58,778 nt of DNA from Hyphomicrobiales bacterium (GCA_002401855.1 NVUH01000035.1:1-58778); one strand, 5' to 3'; numbered from the stretch's first letter, positions 1 through 9,917 are shown. Numbers and translations: made by a program. Notes: generated by a model not told the origin, from the letters alone.

Positions 1-4
1 AATA

Positions 5-1018
5 GTGAAATTATCTAAATTAATACCCGTCGCCATCGCCACCGCGCTGATGGCCACAAGCGCATTTGCTGAAGATTACAAACTTCGCATGCAAACTCAT
101 TATGCACCTGAAACCGTATCCGGCAAACTTGCCCAAGGCTTTATTGACGACGTAAATGTTATGTCTAGTGGCCGCATTCAGATCGAAATGTTCTGGTCAT
201 CTTCATTGGTTGCAACAGTCGAAGGCTTCACTGCCGCTGCAACAGGCATTCTAGATGGCGAAATGCATGGCGGTTCATACCAAACTGGTAAAAACCCAGC
301 ATTCCAATTTGTATCTGACCCAATGGGCGCATATGATAACCCTTGGCAAATGTATTCATTCTTCCAAGATGGTGGCGGCGAAGAAGCTGCTAACGAACTA
401 TATCACGCGTTTAATATGCATCTCGTAGGTTGGTGGGCTGGTGGCCATGAAGCTATGGTTTCAAGCAAACCACTTAGAGGTCCAGAAGATCTAAAAGGTT
501 GGAAATTCCGTTCACCTCCAGGCTTAGAAACAGAAATTTTCCAAGAATTAGGTGCATCGCCAATTGTTATGGATTTCACTGACATCTTTACCGCACTTGA
601 AACAGGTGTGATTGATGGCGCTGATGCATCTTCACTTGCTAACAATGTTGGCCTTGGTCTTTATGACATTGTAAAACACACTACATTCCCAGGCTTCCAT
701 TCTATGCCTATGGATCATGTGACGTTTAACCTTGATGTTTGGAATGCATTCCCAGACGACATCAAACGCATACTTGAAGTGGCAACACAAAAACTAGCAC
801 TACAAACAACATTGACGTTTGAAATTGCTAACCTTGAAGCCGCCAAAGATCTAAAAGCCGCTGGTGTTGAATTCTACGATTGGTCACCTGAAGATCGCCG
901 TGTATTCCGCGACGCTGCACAACGTGCTTGGGATGACTGGTCTACAAGAACACCTGAAGCTGGTGCATTGGTAAAATCACATCGTGATTTCTTACGCCGC
1001 ATTGGCCGTATTGATTAA
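5..1018 (+). CDS. dctP: TRAP transporter substrate-binding protein (DctP family)
   Basis: Periplasmic solute-binding subunit of a tripartite ATP-independent transporter; it captures an organic acid and hands it to the DctQM membrane complex. The 337-residue protein has a clear signal peptide, with cleavage expected after AFA at residue 22. The family's substrate-carboxylate arginine is probably Arg169 in the GWKFRS segment, and the ETGVIDGAD segment near residue 200 is typical. The start is a GTG four bases from the window edge; the complete signal peptide supports it. It heads a dctPQM unit whose permeases are of the large mannitol/chloroaromatic (FcbT) type, so the binding protein probably belongs to that branch. 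The uronate catabolic genes downstream make a uronate or related sugar acid a reasonable substrate, but that is inference. Confidence 0.9.
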   Translation: MKLSKLIPVAIATALMATSAFAEDYKLRMQTHYAPETVSGKLAQGFIDDVNVMSSGRIQIEMFWSSSLVATVEGFTAAATGILDGEMHGGSYQTGKNPAFQFVSDPMGAYDNPWQMYSFFQDGGGEEAANELYHAFNMHLVGWWAGGHEAMVSSKPLRGPEDLKGWKFRSPPGLETEIFQELGASPIVMDFTDIFTALETGVIDGADASSLANNVGLGLYDIVKHTTFPGFHSMPMDHVTFNLDVWNAFPDDIKRILEVATQKLALQTTLTFEIANLEAAKDLKAAGVEFYDWSPEDRRVFRDAAQRAWDDWSTRTPEAGALVKSHRDFLRRIGRID

Positions 1019-1041
1019 TTTCAATCGCACAACACTTAATG

Positions 1042-1071
1042 TAACGACAAGCTATAACTGGCTTGTCGTTA
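1042..1071 (+). terminator. Intercistronic stem-loop after dctP
   Basis: A perfect 11-bp stem (TAACGACAAGC at 1042-1052, GCTTGTCGTTA at 1061-1071) with an 8-base loop lies in the 83-base gap between dctP and dctQ. The following TTTAAATAA is only weakly U-rich, so it may act as a partial terminator or as an mRNA-stabilising end. Either would let the binding protein be made in excess over the permease, as is common in TRAP and ABC operons. Confidence 0.6.
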
Positions 1072-1101
1072 TTTAAATAATCCTTTGTCTGAGGTGGACG
1101 G

Positions 1102-1914
1102 ATGAACCAACAAGATAGCATTTGGCTTGGAGAAATCGGCCGAAATATTGTGCGCAAAGTAATGTGGCCAAGTCTATATATTACCATTGCGCTCGTTATA
1201 TGGGTTACAATTGGTGATATGATTTTTGATCTTGGTGTTGAGCTTAGATCGCCGTTAAACCCCTCGCAAAATATACATGTAATGCTCACCCTAATAGCAG
1301 GTTTAATTTCACTGTTTTCGGCCAGCATTTATTTTTCAGATTTTCAAGGCACCATCGAAATTAAGCCGACTGGCTTCATCGATGTATTTAGCCTTATATG
1401 GTCACGCGTCACTATGTTTGGTGTGGCGGCTATTGTTGTGGTTATGTTTTACGAAGTTATATCACGCTATTTATTTGACGCCCCAACCCTATGGGCAAAC
1501 GAGCTGTCATTGTGGATTGCAGGCTTTGTATTCCTACTTTCGGGGCTGTACACAATGCAGCAGCGCAGCCACATCCGCATTTATATTATATATGATATGT
1601 TTCCAATTTGGCTGCAAAAAGCCTCGGATATTTTCACCGTCATACTTCTTTGGATATTCACAATTTCAGTTTTTTGGGGCTCTTATGGCGAAGCATTAGA
1701 CAAATTCGAACGAATGGAAACATTTGGCACCGCGTGGGATCCGCCACTGCCTGCCACACTTAAAACAGGCATTCTCATCATCATATTTATGGTGGCGGTT
1801 CAGGCATTGTCTAATCTGATTGCAGATTGGCACAAAGTCCCCGAAGTTCATACCCCAATGGACGATATAGACCAGACTGAGATAGATCACATTCGCGAAA
1901 GCATTAAAGATTAA
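1102..1914 (+). CDS. dctQ: TRAP transporter small permease subunit DctQ, N-terminally extended
   Basis: Inner-membrane small subunit of the TRAP transporter; it pairs with DctM to drive cation-coupled uptake. The recognisable DctQ core occupies about residues 95-245, with four membrane segments and conserved features such as YEVISRYLF, WANELS and HIRI. An extra N-terminal region of about 95 residues adds two hydrophobic segments (about 20-40 and 60-80), so the protein is 270 residues rather than the usual 160-200. That size is typical of the FcbT2-like (mannitol/chloroaromatic) branch. A GAGGTGG ribosome-binding site precedes the ATG. It sits 20 bases upstream of dctM. Confidence 0.85.
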   Translation: MNQQDSIWLGEIGRNIVRKVMWPSLYITIALVIWVTIGDMIFDLGVELRSPLNPSQNIHVMLTLIAGLISLFSASIYFSDFQGTIEIKPTGFIDVFSLIWSRVTMFGVAAIVVVMFYEVISRYLFDAPTLWANELSLWIAGFVFLLSGLYTMQQRSHIRIYIIYDMFPIWLQKASDIFTVILLWIFTISVFWGSYGEALDKFERMETFGTAWDPPLPATLKTGILIIIFMVAVQALSNLIADWHKVPEVHTPMDDIDQTEIDHIRESIKD

Positions 1915-1934
1915 GAATATCAAGGATTAGGCGC

Positions 1935-3599
1935 ATGGTAGACATTAGCACACTTTCAATATTGCTCCTTTTAGGAATGTTTTTATTGTTAGCAATTGGC
2001 ATGCCGCTGGGGTTTGCTTCGGCAACCTTGGCCGTTGGCGTATTGGTGTTAAAATTTGGCCCCAATGTGCTATATGGCAATGTGGTTGGCGGTTTTGAAA
2101 TGATGATAGACGGCGAGTTAGCCGCTGGCGTTGACACCGCATTCGCCAAATTCGGTCGAGGGCCGCTCGGGGTCATCAGCCAAGCCGTCTACCGACAGAT
2201 GACCAATTATATTCTAATCTCAGTGCCTCTATTTATTTTTATGGCCGCGATATTAGAGCGCTCTGGCATTGCCAAAGACATGTATTCATCTATCAATGTT
2301 TGGCTATCTCGCACCCGTGGCGGCATCGCCATTGTGACATCTATCATGGCGGTGGTTATGGCCGCAATGTCAGGCATTATTGGCGGCGAAGTGGTGCTTT
2401 TAGGCCTCATCGCCCTGCCCCAAATGTTGCGTTTGGGCTACAATCAAAATCTAGCCATTGGTACAATTTGCGCCAGTGGCTCATTAGGCACGATGATTCC
2501 GCCTTCCATTGTTCTCATTTTCTACGGTTTAATCACCGAAACCTCAATTAAAGCCTTATTTACCGCAGCCTTTTTACCCGGCTTTATTTTGGCTTCATCT
2601 TTCATTCTTTACATCATCATCCGTACCCGCTTGCGCCCTGAAGATGCCCCATTGCCCGAACCAGTCGAAGGCGACCCAGAAGTTGGTGAAAAACGCATTC
2701 TATTTTTAACATTTCTAACCATTTTAGTGACTGGCTTTTTTACCCTTATGTTAGGGCGGGCATTATTCTTAACTGTCATTGGTTCAAACACCATCACCGA
2801 AGATGTCGCCCCCATTTCTTGGGGCATGGTTGCCGACCTTCCTATGCTGTTTGGGATGACAATTGCTGGCCTTGGTTTGCTGTGGTTTGTATTCAAAAAA
2901 CACCGCGTATTGCAAGCGTGGGATATGGGCAAAGGCCTTGTCGCGCCGATTATCGTCATTGGCGTTGTGCTTGGCTCTATTTATGGCGGCATCACGGGCA
3001 TTACCGAAGCGGCTGGTATGGGCGTGGTTGCTGTATTCCTGCTATCAGTACTGCGTGGTGAAATGACTTTTAATGTGGTTTGGGATTCGCTGATGCGCAC
3101 CATGAAATCCACAGGCACAATCATCTGGGTAACCATTGGCGCAGCCTCTTTAGCAGCGGCTTACACCCTAGTTGGCGGGCCGACTTATATTGCCAACTTA
3201 ATCGTCGGGCAAAATCTTCCGACAATGGGTATTATATTGGCCATGATGTTTGTATTCCTCATCATGGGCATGTTTATGGATTGGGTCGGCATCGTATTGT
3301 TAATCATGCCTGTTTTTTTACCCATCGTGTTACGCCTACCTGTCGCAGAACTCGGGTTTTGGGGGCATATCGAACCCAAATATGTTGGCATTTGGTTTGG
3401 CGTGGTATTCTGTATGAATATGCAAGTGAGTTTTTTATCACCGCCCTTTGGGCCTGCGGCCTTCTACCTCAAATCTGTCGCCCCAGCACACATTTCGCTG
3501 ACCGATATTTTTAAAGGTTTCATGCCGTTCATTGCTTTGCAATTATTCTCTCTGGCAATTTTGCTGACTTGGCCAAATTTAGTGACTGTATTTCTATAA
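1935..3599 (+). CDS. dctM: TRAP transporter large permease subunit DctM (FcbT3-like)
   Basis: Large membrane subunit that forms the transport path of the TRAP system. At 554 residues it is about 120 longer than a standard DctM; the additions lie at about residues 48-80 and 230-310, again typical of the FcbT3 branch. Family hallmarks are visible: the GSLGTMIPPSI segment near residue 180, GGITGITEAAGMG near 355, and FLSPPFGPAAFYLK near 500. It is hydrophobic throughout, with well over ten membrane segments. It follows dctQ by 20 bases and ends the transporter unit. Confidence 0.9.
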   Translation: MVDISTLSILLLLGMFLLLAIGMPLGFASATLAVGVLVLKFGPNVLYGNVVGGFEMMIDGELAAGVDTAFAKFGRGPLGVISQAVYRQMTNYILISVPLFIFMAAILERSGIAKDMYSSINVWLSRTRGGIAIVTSIMAVVMAAMSGIIGGEVVLLGLIALPQMLRLGYNQNLAIGTICASGSLGTMIPPSIVLIFYGLITETSIKALFTAAFLPGFILASSFILYIIIRTRLRPEDAPLPEPVEGDPEVGEKRILFLTFLTILVTGFFTLMLGRALFLTVIGSNTITEDVAPISWGMVADLPMLFGMTIAGLGLLWFVFKKHRVLQAWDMGKGLVAPIIVIGVVLGSIYGGITGITEAAGMGVVAVFLLSVLRGEMTFNVVWDSLMRTMKSTGTIIWVTIGAASLAAAYTLVGGPTYIANLIVGQNLPTMGIILAMMFVFLIMGMFMDWVGIVLLIMPVFLPIVLRLPVAELGFWGHIEPKYVGIWFGVVFCMNMQVSFLSPPFGPAAFYLKSVAPAHISLTDIFKGFMPFIALQLFSLAILLTWPNLVTVFL

Positions 3600-3691
3600 T
3601 CGATCCAAGCTCCCAAACGTCATAAAACAATTATAATGTTTTGCTATGCAGAAGGTGTTTTTACTCACCTAAACATCTTCATGGAGACATT

Positions 3692-5005
3692 ATGAAAAAG
3701 CTCACAATACTCATCGCCGCCCTCATGTTAAGCAACACTGCCCTTGCAGCAGATGCATTTACCAGCACCTTAAGAGGCCATTTAATCATCAACCCTCACA
3801 CCTATGTGGCACCGCCAAAAGATGCCCCATATGCATTTAATAAATCTGGCCGCTTCACTGGCAAAGGCAATATACGTGTTGAAAAAATCGGCACAATTAT
3901 AAACAAAACGGGCGTACCAACACCGTTTGCGGGACAGCCTTTGCAAGGTTTTTCGGGCATTAAAACCCTCCGCAATGATAAGTTTTTATTATTAACCGAC
4001 AATGGTTTTGGTTCAAAACGCAATTCTGCCGATGCTATGTTAATGTTTCACATCGCAACATTAGATTTTGCCAATGACATTGCCAATATTGACCAAACTA
4101 TATTTGTCAAAGATCCCAATCGCATCATCCCCTTCCCTATTCTGACTGAATTTTCAGAAACCCGCTATTTAACTGGTGGTGATTTTGACCTCGAATCAAT
4201 TCAACCGATTAAAGATGGATATATGGTTGGCGAAGAATTTGGCCCTTATCTAATCAAGCTTGATACCAATGGTGTGGTGACTGATTTTTATGAAACTATT
4301 GTCAATGGCAAGATATATACAGGCCGCGACAACCCAACTATAGATTTCACCAAAGAAGATGCCAGCTATAATGTACCGCGCTCAGGTGGTTATGAAGGCA
4401 TGGCAGCCAGCCCAGATGGTACAAAATTATACCCTCTACTCGAAAAACCAACGCTTGAAGATGGCAGACCCGCAACCATTAACGGCCAACGTTATTTAAA
4501 CATTTTTGAATTTGACGTTGCCAAAGGTGAGTTCACCGATAAAGTCGTAAAATATCCACTTGAAGATGGCGCAACCGCCATTGGCGATTTCAACTTGATT
4601 GATGAGACCCGTGGCCTGATCATTGAGCGTGATAATCACCAAGGTGATGCAGATCTATCTTGTGAAAAACAACCAGAACCTTGTTTTCAAAAACCAGCTA
4701 AATTCAAACGCATCTATTTAATTGATATGGCACAAACTGATGAAAATGGTTTGGTCAAAAAACTCGGCTATATTGACTTGCTCAACATTCAAGACCCCAA
4801 TGGTTTGGCAAAAGTTGGCAAACGCGATGATAACGTGTTTAAACTGCCTTATTTCACCATCGAAGATGTTGATATAATTGATGATGAAAACATCATTGTC
4901 GGCAATGACAATAATTTCCCCTTCACTCAAGGTCGTGATTTAAATGGTCCTGATTTGAACGAATTTATCTTGCTGCATGTTGGCGATTTCTTAAAGCAAA
5001 AATAA
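3692..5005 (+). CDS. Secreted esterase-like protein of the phytase-like family
   Basis: A 437-residue exported protein with a signal peptide ending near residue 20 (ALAA). The mature part resembles the phytase-like esterase domain (Pfam PF13449), whose real substrates are mostly unknown. Visible features are LTDNGFGSKRN near residue 105 and the DFDLESIQ and GEEFGPYL segments typical of this beta-propeller-like family, plus acidic patches that could bind metal. An upstream in-frame start at 3641 was not used, because GGAG at 3683-3686 and the signal peptide both point to the ATG at 3692. It lies between the TRAP transporter and the uronate genes, so a periplasmic ester or lactone hydrolase role would fit; this is speculative. 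Confidence 0.75.
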   Translation: MKKLTILIAALMLSNTALAADAFTSTLRGHLIINPHTYVAPPKDAPYAFNKSGRFTGKGNIRVEKIGTIINKTGVPTPFAGQPLQGFSGIKTLRNDKFLLLTDNGFGSKRNSADAMLMFHIATLDFANDIANIDQTIFVKDPNRIIPFPILTEFSETRYLTGGDFDLESIQPIKDGYMVGEEFGPYLIKLDTNGVVTDFYETIVNGKIYTGRDNPTIDFTKEDASYNVPRSGGYEGMAASPDGTKLYPLLEKPTLEDGRPATINGQRYLNIFEFDVAKGEFTDKVVKYPLEDGATAIGDFNLIDETRGLIIERDNHQGDADLSCEKQPEPCFQKPAKFKRIYLIDMAQTDENGLVKKLGYIDLLNIQDPNGLAKVGKRDDNVFKLPYFTIEDVDIIDDENIIVGNDNNFPFTQGRDLNGPDLNEFILLHVGDFLKQK

Positions 5006-5021
5006 CCTGACAATCATATAT

Positions 5022-5053
5022 TGCCACCATTGAAAATTATATCAATGGTGGCA
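5022..5053. terminator. Bidirectional terminator between convergent genes
   Basis: A perfect 12-bp stem (TGCCACCATTGA at 5022-5033 and TCAATGGTGGCA at 5042-5053) with an 8-base A/T loop sits in the 51-base gap between the esterase gene (plus strand) and the GntR gene (minus strand). AT-rich sequence flanks both sides, so it can serve both transcripts. Confidence 0.75.
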
Positions 5054-5056
5054 TAT

Positions 5057-5782
5057 TTATGAGTTCTGCGCCAAACGTGCCAAGGCACGATAACGCTGCG
5101 CCCCATCATTTAAATGCATCTTCATCGCCAACCGTGCGGCTTCGCTGTCCTTATTAAAAATAGCTTCCATAATCACCCGATGCTGCTCCAATATAAGCCT
5201 TTCAACATCGCCATCCAGCTTCATATCCGCTTCAATACGCAATTGCGAGCGTGGAATGATGTTGCGGCCAATCAAAGTTAAAAACTCTACAAATTTAGGA
5301 TTATTTGAGGCTTCAGCAATCGCCACATGAAATGCAAAATCTTGCTTTTCTGAAATCTCGCCAGCTTCGACTGTCCGCCGAAAATCATTAAATACTGAAT
5401 AAATATTGGCTTCTTGCGCTGGCAAACATCGTTGCGCGGCCAATTCCACCGCCCCCATTTCCACCGATGCGCGCAGCTCCAGCGCCTCAATAACACTAGC
5501 AATGGTTTTGGGGTTACCACTCAGGAATGCGATGGTTTTTTTGACATCCGATGGCGCCGCCACATAAAAGCCCGAGCCTTGCCGTGAAGCCAACAGGCCA
5601 TCTGCTTTAAGACCCGATATTGCCTCCCTAATCACCGTGCGGCTTACCCCAAACTCATCCATAAGCTTTTGTTCTGTGGGCAATTTATCGCCAGGTAACA
5701 ATTTTTCTTGCTCGACTTTCAAACGCAACTCAGCCACAACTTTTTGGGTTAAATTCTGCCGTGGTTTTGCATCTATATTCAT
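5057..5782 (-). CDS. GntR-family transcriptional regulator (FadR/FCD subfamily)
   Basis: DNA-binding regulator of 241 residues. A winged helix-turn-helix occupies about residues 10-75 (LPTEQKLMDEFGVSRTVIRE followed by GSGFYV), and an all-helical FCD ligand domain occupies about 85-235, with the Asp/His metal-site pattern (DFAFHVAIAEA, later EQHR and KMHLNDG). Its ATG overlaps the udh stop as ATGA, so it is the second gene of a udh-gntR unit. FadR-type GntR proteins commonly control hexuronate genes and respond to a sugar acid or pathway intermediate. The dyads at 6628-6674 are the likely binding sites; this is inference from position. Confidence 0.9.
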   Translation of the reverse strand: MNIDAKPRQNLTQKVVAELRLKVEQEKLLPGDKLPTEQKLMDEFGVSRTVIREAISGLKADGLLASRQGSGFYVAAPSDVKKTIAFLSGNPKTIASVIEALELRASVEMGAVELAAQRCLPAQEANIYSVFNDFRRTVEAGEISEKQDFAFHVAIAEASNNPKFVEFLTLIGRNIIPRSQLRIEADMKLDGDVERLILEQHRVIMEAIFNKDSEAARLAMKMHLNDGAQRYRALARLAQNS

Positions 5783-6588
5783 ACGGTTCGAGACCCACTA
5801 TTATTGTAATCAAAATGACCATCAGCATTATAAACCCCGCCATGCAAACGCACAGCAATTTCGGTTTCTTCTTCAATCAAACTCGGGTCATCAGCATATT
5901 TATCGACACTATCTTTAGGTTGCCAACCTAACCCCTGCGCCAAACTATTATCCCACCAATTTTTAGCATTATCCGACACCGCGAATATGGTTTGAAAACC
6001 CAAATGCTCAATCTCCTGCACCCGTTTCACCAAACTAACAAAATCATCAAAGCTCAGCCATGTGGCCAGCATTCGTTTTTCGGTCGGCGGCTCAAAACAC
6101 GAGCCAATGCGCACACAGGCCGATTCTATGCCATATTTATCAAAATAATAACGCGCTAAAACTTCACCAAACCCCTTGGACACACCATAAAAACTATCAG
6201 GCCGAAACGGCATTTCTGTATTAACAATATCGCCGACTTCATAAGCGCCCATGGCATGGTTGGATGAGGCAAAGAATATACGTTTTACCCCTGCCTGCCG
6301 CGCCGCCTCATATATATTATAAGTGCCAACTATATTGCCATTTAAAATTTTCTCAAAACTATTCTCTTTAGCGATCCCACCAAGATGGACAATGAAATCA
6401 CAATCTTTAACCAACTCTAAAACCGCGCTCATATCCCCTAAATCGCACTGCACCAGATCTTCGTTTTCATCCGCCTCGCCTAATTCTGCCACATCAGACA
6501 GACGCAACGTCACTTGCTCACCCTTCATGCGATCTCGTAAAAGGCCACCAAGCCCACCGGCAGCGCCAGTAATTAAAATTCGAACCAT
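5779..6588 (-). CDS. udh: Uronate dehydrogenase
   Basis: NAD-dependent extended SDR that oxidises D-galacturonate or D-glucuronate to the aldarolactone, the first step of the oxidative uronate route. The N-terminal Rossmann motif is GAAGGLGG (residues 8-15). The catalytic pair is Tyr134 and Lys138 in YGVSK. The FASSNHAMG, RIGSCFEPP, WLSFDDFVSL and WWDNS segments match what I recall of Agrobacterium Udh. Length is 269 residues, as expected. A GAGG ribosome-binding site precedes the ATG. It is divergent from kdgD-gci-gli, which encode the following steps. Confidence 0.9.
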   Translation of the reverse strand: MVRILITGAAGGLGGLLRDRMKGEQVTLRLSDVAELGEADENEDLVQCDLGDMSAVLELVKDCDFIVHLGGIAKENSFEKILNGNIVGTYNIYEAARQAGVKRIFFASSNHAMGAYEVGDIVNTEMPFRPDSFYGVSKGFGEVLARYYFDKYGIESACVRIGSCFEPPTEKRMLATWLSFDDFVSLVKRVQEIEHLGFQTIFAVSDNAKNWWDNSLAQGLGWQPKDSVDKYADDPSLIEEETEIAVRLHGGVYNADGHFDYNNSGSRTV

Positions 6589-6627
6589 TTCACACCTCTT
6601 CTCGTTAACATCAGTTTAATGTGAAAA

Positions 6628-6642
6628 ATTGATACTATCAAT
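6628..6642. promoter_or_regulatory. Candidate GntR operator, 15-bp dyad
   Basis: ATTGATA-C-TATCAAT is a perfect dyad around one central base, placed 40 bases upstream of the udh start codon in the divergent udh/kdgD region. Odd-centred dyads of this size are usual for FadR-type GntR regulators, and such a gene lies in the same cluster. No binding data are available; the assignment is positional. Confidence 0.5.
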
Positions 6643-6649
6643 ATATTTT

Positions 6650-6674
6650 TATATAACCTAAATAATGTTATATA
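6650..6674. promoter_or_regulatory. Second inverted repeat in the udh/kdgD control region
   Basis: TATATAAC (6650-6657) and GTTATATA (6667-6674) are perfect 8-bp arms separated by 9 bases. The arms overlap AT-rich sequence that could contain promoter -10 elements for either direction. It could be an operator half-site pair or simply a low-complexity AT palindrome. Confidence 0.3.
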
Positions 6675-6756
6675 TAGCTATTAGTAAAATATTTGTCATA
6701 TTAATATTGACAATTCCAGCCTATTGTCATTATAAATTAACATCAAACAATAATAA

Positions 6757-7670
<914 letters not shown>

Positions 7671-7671
<1 letters not shown>

Positions 7672-8801
7672 TGATCATCAGTGAAATCAATACTCATATA
7701 TTATATCATGAATTAGAAACACCGTTTCAATCATCATTTTCGACCTTTGCAGCTCGGCATCATTGCTTAGTTGAGGTTATTTGCGACGATGGCATAATTG
7801 GTTGGGGTGAATGTTTAGGCCCTGCCGATATCAATGCTGCCACCGTTAAATCTATGGCCGCGATACTTATTGGCCGCAACCCACTCGACATTGAGCCTAT
7901 ATGGCTCGAGACTTACAATCAATTTCGCGATCAAGGCCAACGTGGCCCAATACACACCGCGCTTAGCGGTATCGACATTGCACTATGGGACATAGCGGGC
8001 AAACATTATAACGCACCCATTTATCAGCTAATGGGCGGCGCATACCGCACCGAAATCCCCGCTTATGCCACAGGTGGTTTTAAACCCGTCGGCGCTGACC
8101 ATGCCCAAGCCTGTGTGGAAGAAATGACCGCTTGCGTAAAAGATGGCTTTAAAGCCGTGAAAATAAAAATCGGTTTTGGGGTCGAAGCCGACATTGCCAC
8201 CATTAAAGCCGTGCGAAACGCCATCGGTACTAACATCACCCTGATGATTGACGCCAACCACGGTTATGACGCGATAGATGCAGCAACACTTGGCCGCCGC
8301 GCCGCAGAATTTAACATTGAATGGTTTGAAGAGCCTGTCATTCCAGAAGCGCTCACCTCTTATACCGATTTACGCCACAACCAACCGATACCCATTGCTG
8401 GGGGCGAAACATGGCACGGCAGATATGCCAACGAAGAAGCGCTTAAACAAAATTGTGTCGATATATTACAGCCCGATGTCTGCGGCGTTGGCGGCTTGAG
8501 CGAAGCCCGCAAGCTCATCACATTATGTGAAGTGCATCATGTTCGGCTCGTGCCACATGTGTGGGGCACGGCAGTGGCGTTAGCAGCTGGCCTGCATTTC
8601 CACGCCATCCTACCACCCTCACCGCCAAGCCATAATCAACGCTCGCCATTGTTAGAATTTGACCGCACATACAATCCGTTCAGGCAAGCCATCATCAAAA
8701 CGCCTATTGAGCATAAAAATGGCATAGTCAGCGTGCCCAATGGGCCGGGTTTAGGCATAGAGATTAATCGTGATGCATTGAAACAGTTTGCACCAGTTTA
8801 G
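7671..8801 (+). CDS. gci: D-galactarolactone cycloisomerase (enolase superfamily)
   Basis: Mandelate-racemase-type enolase-superfamily enzyme. In this pathway it opens galactaro-1,4-lactone to 3-deoxy-2-keto-hexarate. Counting from the ATG at 7671 (376 residues), the KxK motif is Lys164/Lys166, the metal ligands are Asp194, Glu220 and Glu246, and the general acid/base His296 lies in PHVWG. A TTG codon directly before the ATG is a less likely start, because the ATG overlaps the kdgD stop (TGATG). The neighbouring udh, kdgD and gli genes make galactarolactone cycloisomerase much more likely than mandelate racemase or glucarate dehydratase. Confidence 0.87.
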
Positions 8802-8812
8802 AGGAAGAAAAA

Positions 8813-9670
8813 GTGACATTCAGAAAATTAACTGGCACACCGCCCAAAATTGCATTGCCCAAAGGCGCGATCGACACTCATATTCATTTTTTTGACAACT
8901 CACGCTTTGGCGCCGAAGAAGGTGGCCCGGGCCTCGTAGCCGATGCGTTAATTGAGCATTATGAACAAGTGCAAAAATGGCTAGGCCTTGAACTCGTGGT
9001 CATCACCCAAGGCAATGGCTACCAATTTAACAACCGCTGCACATTAGATGCACTCTATCATTTTGGCAAAAATGCCCGCGCCATTGTCGCCATAAAACCA
9101 GATGAAATTACCGATGCAGAAATAGACTCAATGACCGAACAAGGCGTACGCGGCGCCCGCATTATGGACATTTGGCAAGGCGCCATCGGCCTAGAAGGCC
9201 TGCTTGCCGTCAACGCCCGTGTCAAACCTTTTGGCTGGAATCTCATCGTGCAATTTGATGGCAATGAAATGGTCGAACATGCACCATTATTATCCCAAAT
9301 TGAAGGCGAATATGTGCTCGATCATACAGCAAAATTTCTTGAACCCGTCACAGTCGATGACCCCGCTTTCATCGCTCTACTCAAACTAATCGATCGCGGC
9401 AATTGTTATGTGAAACTATCAGGTTATTATGAAACCTCAAAAGTAGGCGCACCTGGTTATGATGATGTCGCCGCGATGGCCAAAGCTTTAATTGCCCATG
9501 CACCCGAACGTATTCTTTGGGCAACAAATTGGCCACATAACATGGCAACAAATGCCGACATTTACCCCAATGACGCGCATATGATTGATCTTGTAAATGA
9601 ATGGGCAGATACAGACAAAGTCAGACAGCAGATTTTTGTCGACAACCCATCAAAACTTTACGGATTTTAA
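8813..9670 (+). CDS. gli: D-galactarolactone isomerase (amidohydrolase superfamily)
   Basis: TIM-barrel amidohydrolase that interconverts galactaro-1,5-lactone and the 1,4-lactone, linking uronate dehydrogenase to the cycloisomerase. The 285-residue protein has IDTHIHFF near residue 20, ITQGNGYQFNN near 65, ARIMD near 115, IVQFDGN near 145, LDHTAKF near 165, LLKLIDRGN near 190 and WATNWPHN near 240. These agree with what I recall of the Agrobacterium enzyme. The start is a GTG with GAGGAAG ahead of it, 11 bases after gci. It ends the operon. Confidence 0.87.
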   Translation: MTFRKLTGTPPKIALPKGAIDTHIHFFDNSRFGAEEGGPGLVADALIEHYEQVQKWLGLELVVITQGNGYQFNNRCTLDALYHFGKNARAIVAIKPDEITDAEIDSMTEQGVRGARIMDIWQGAIGLEGLLAVNARVKPFGWNLIVQFDGNEMVEHAPLLSQIEGEYVLDHTAKFLEPVTVDDPAFIALLKLIDRGNCYVKLSGYYETSKVGAPGYDDVAAMAKALIAHAPERILWATNWPHNMATNADIYPNDAHMIDLVNEWADTDKVRQQIFVDNPSKLYGF

Positions 9671-9832
9671 ATAAAAAATCATTCAACTTAAATTTATGAG
9701 CCGAGCATTCGTAGGTTAACCACAAATTATACATGGTCTAAAACCCGCAGAAAACCTGATTTCCATGTGAATTTTTTCACCAAAAACAATGCCACATAAA
9801 CCTCAAAAATAAAATTTCCCTTGTCATATTAG

Positions 9833-9861
9833 TTTCACAATAATAAGCTAAATTTGATAAT
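9833..9861 (+). promoter_or_regulatory. Candidate promoter of the sugar/phosphodiester ABC operon
   Basis: A -35-like TTTCAC (9833-9838) and a good -10 GATAAT (9856-9861) are spaced by 17 bases, directly ahead of the palindrome at 9861-9874. The rest of the 247-base gap from 9671 holds no ORF I would support; it contains ACATGG/CCATGT arms and a GTGAA/TTCAC hairpin of unclear meaning. Confidence 0.4.
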
Positions 9862-9874
9862 GCACACGTGTGCA
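9861..9874. promoter_or_regulatory. Candidate LacI-family operator
   Basis: TGCACACGTGTGCA is a perfect 14-bp palindrome with a central CG, the usual layout of LacI/GalR-family operators. It begins at the last base of a -10-like element and lies 44 bases upstream of the binding-protein start. The cluster encodes a LacI-family regulator at 15959-16975. Binding there would block transcription initiation. Confidence 0.6.
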
Positions 9875-9917
9875 ACATTCTTTGTGTAACTTCCTTACTT
9901 ATCATCAAAGGGGAAAA

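Noticed and set aside
6628..6642. TTGATA-C-TATCAA read as an FNR box
   Set aside because: FNR boxes need four bases between TTGAT and ATCAA; here there are three, and a FadR-type GntR regulator is encoded in the same cluster.
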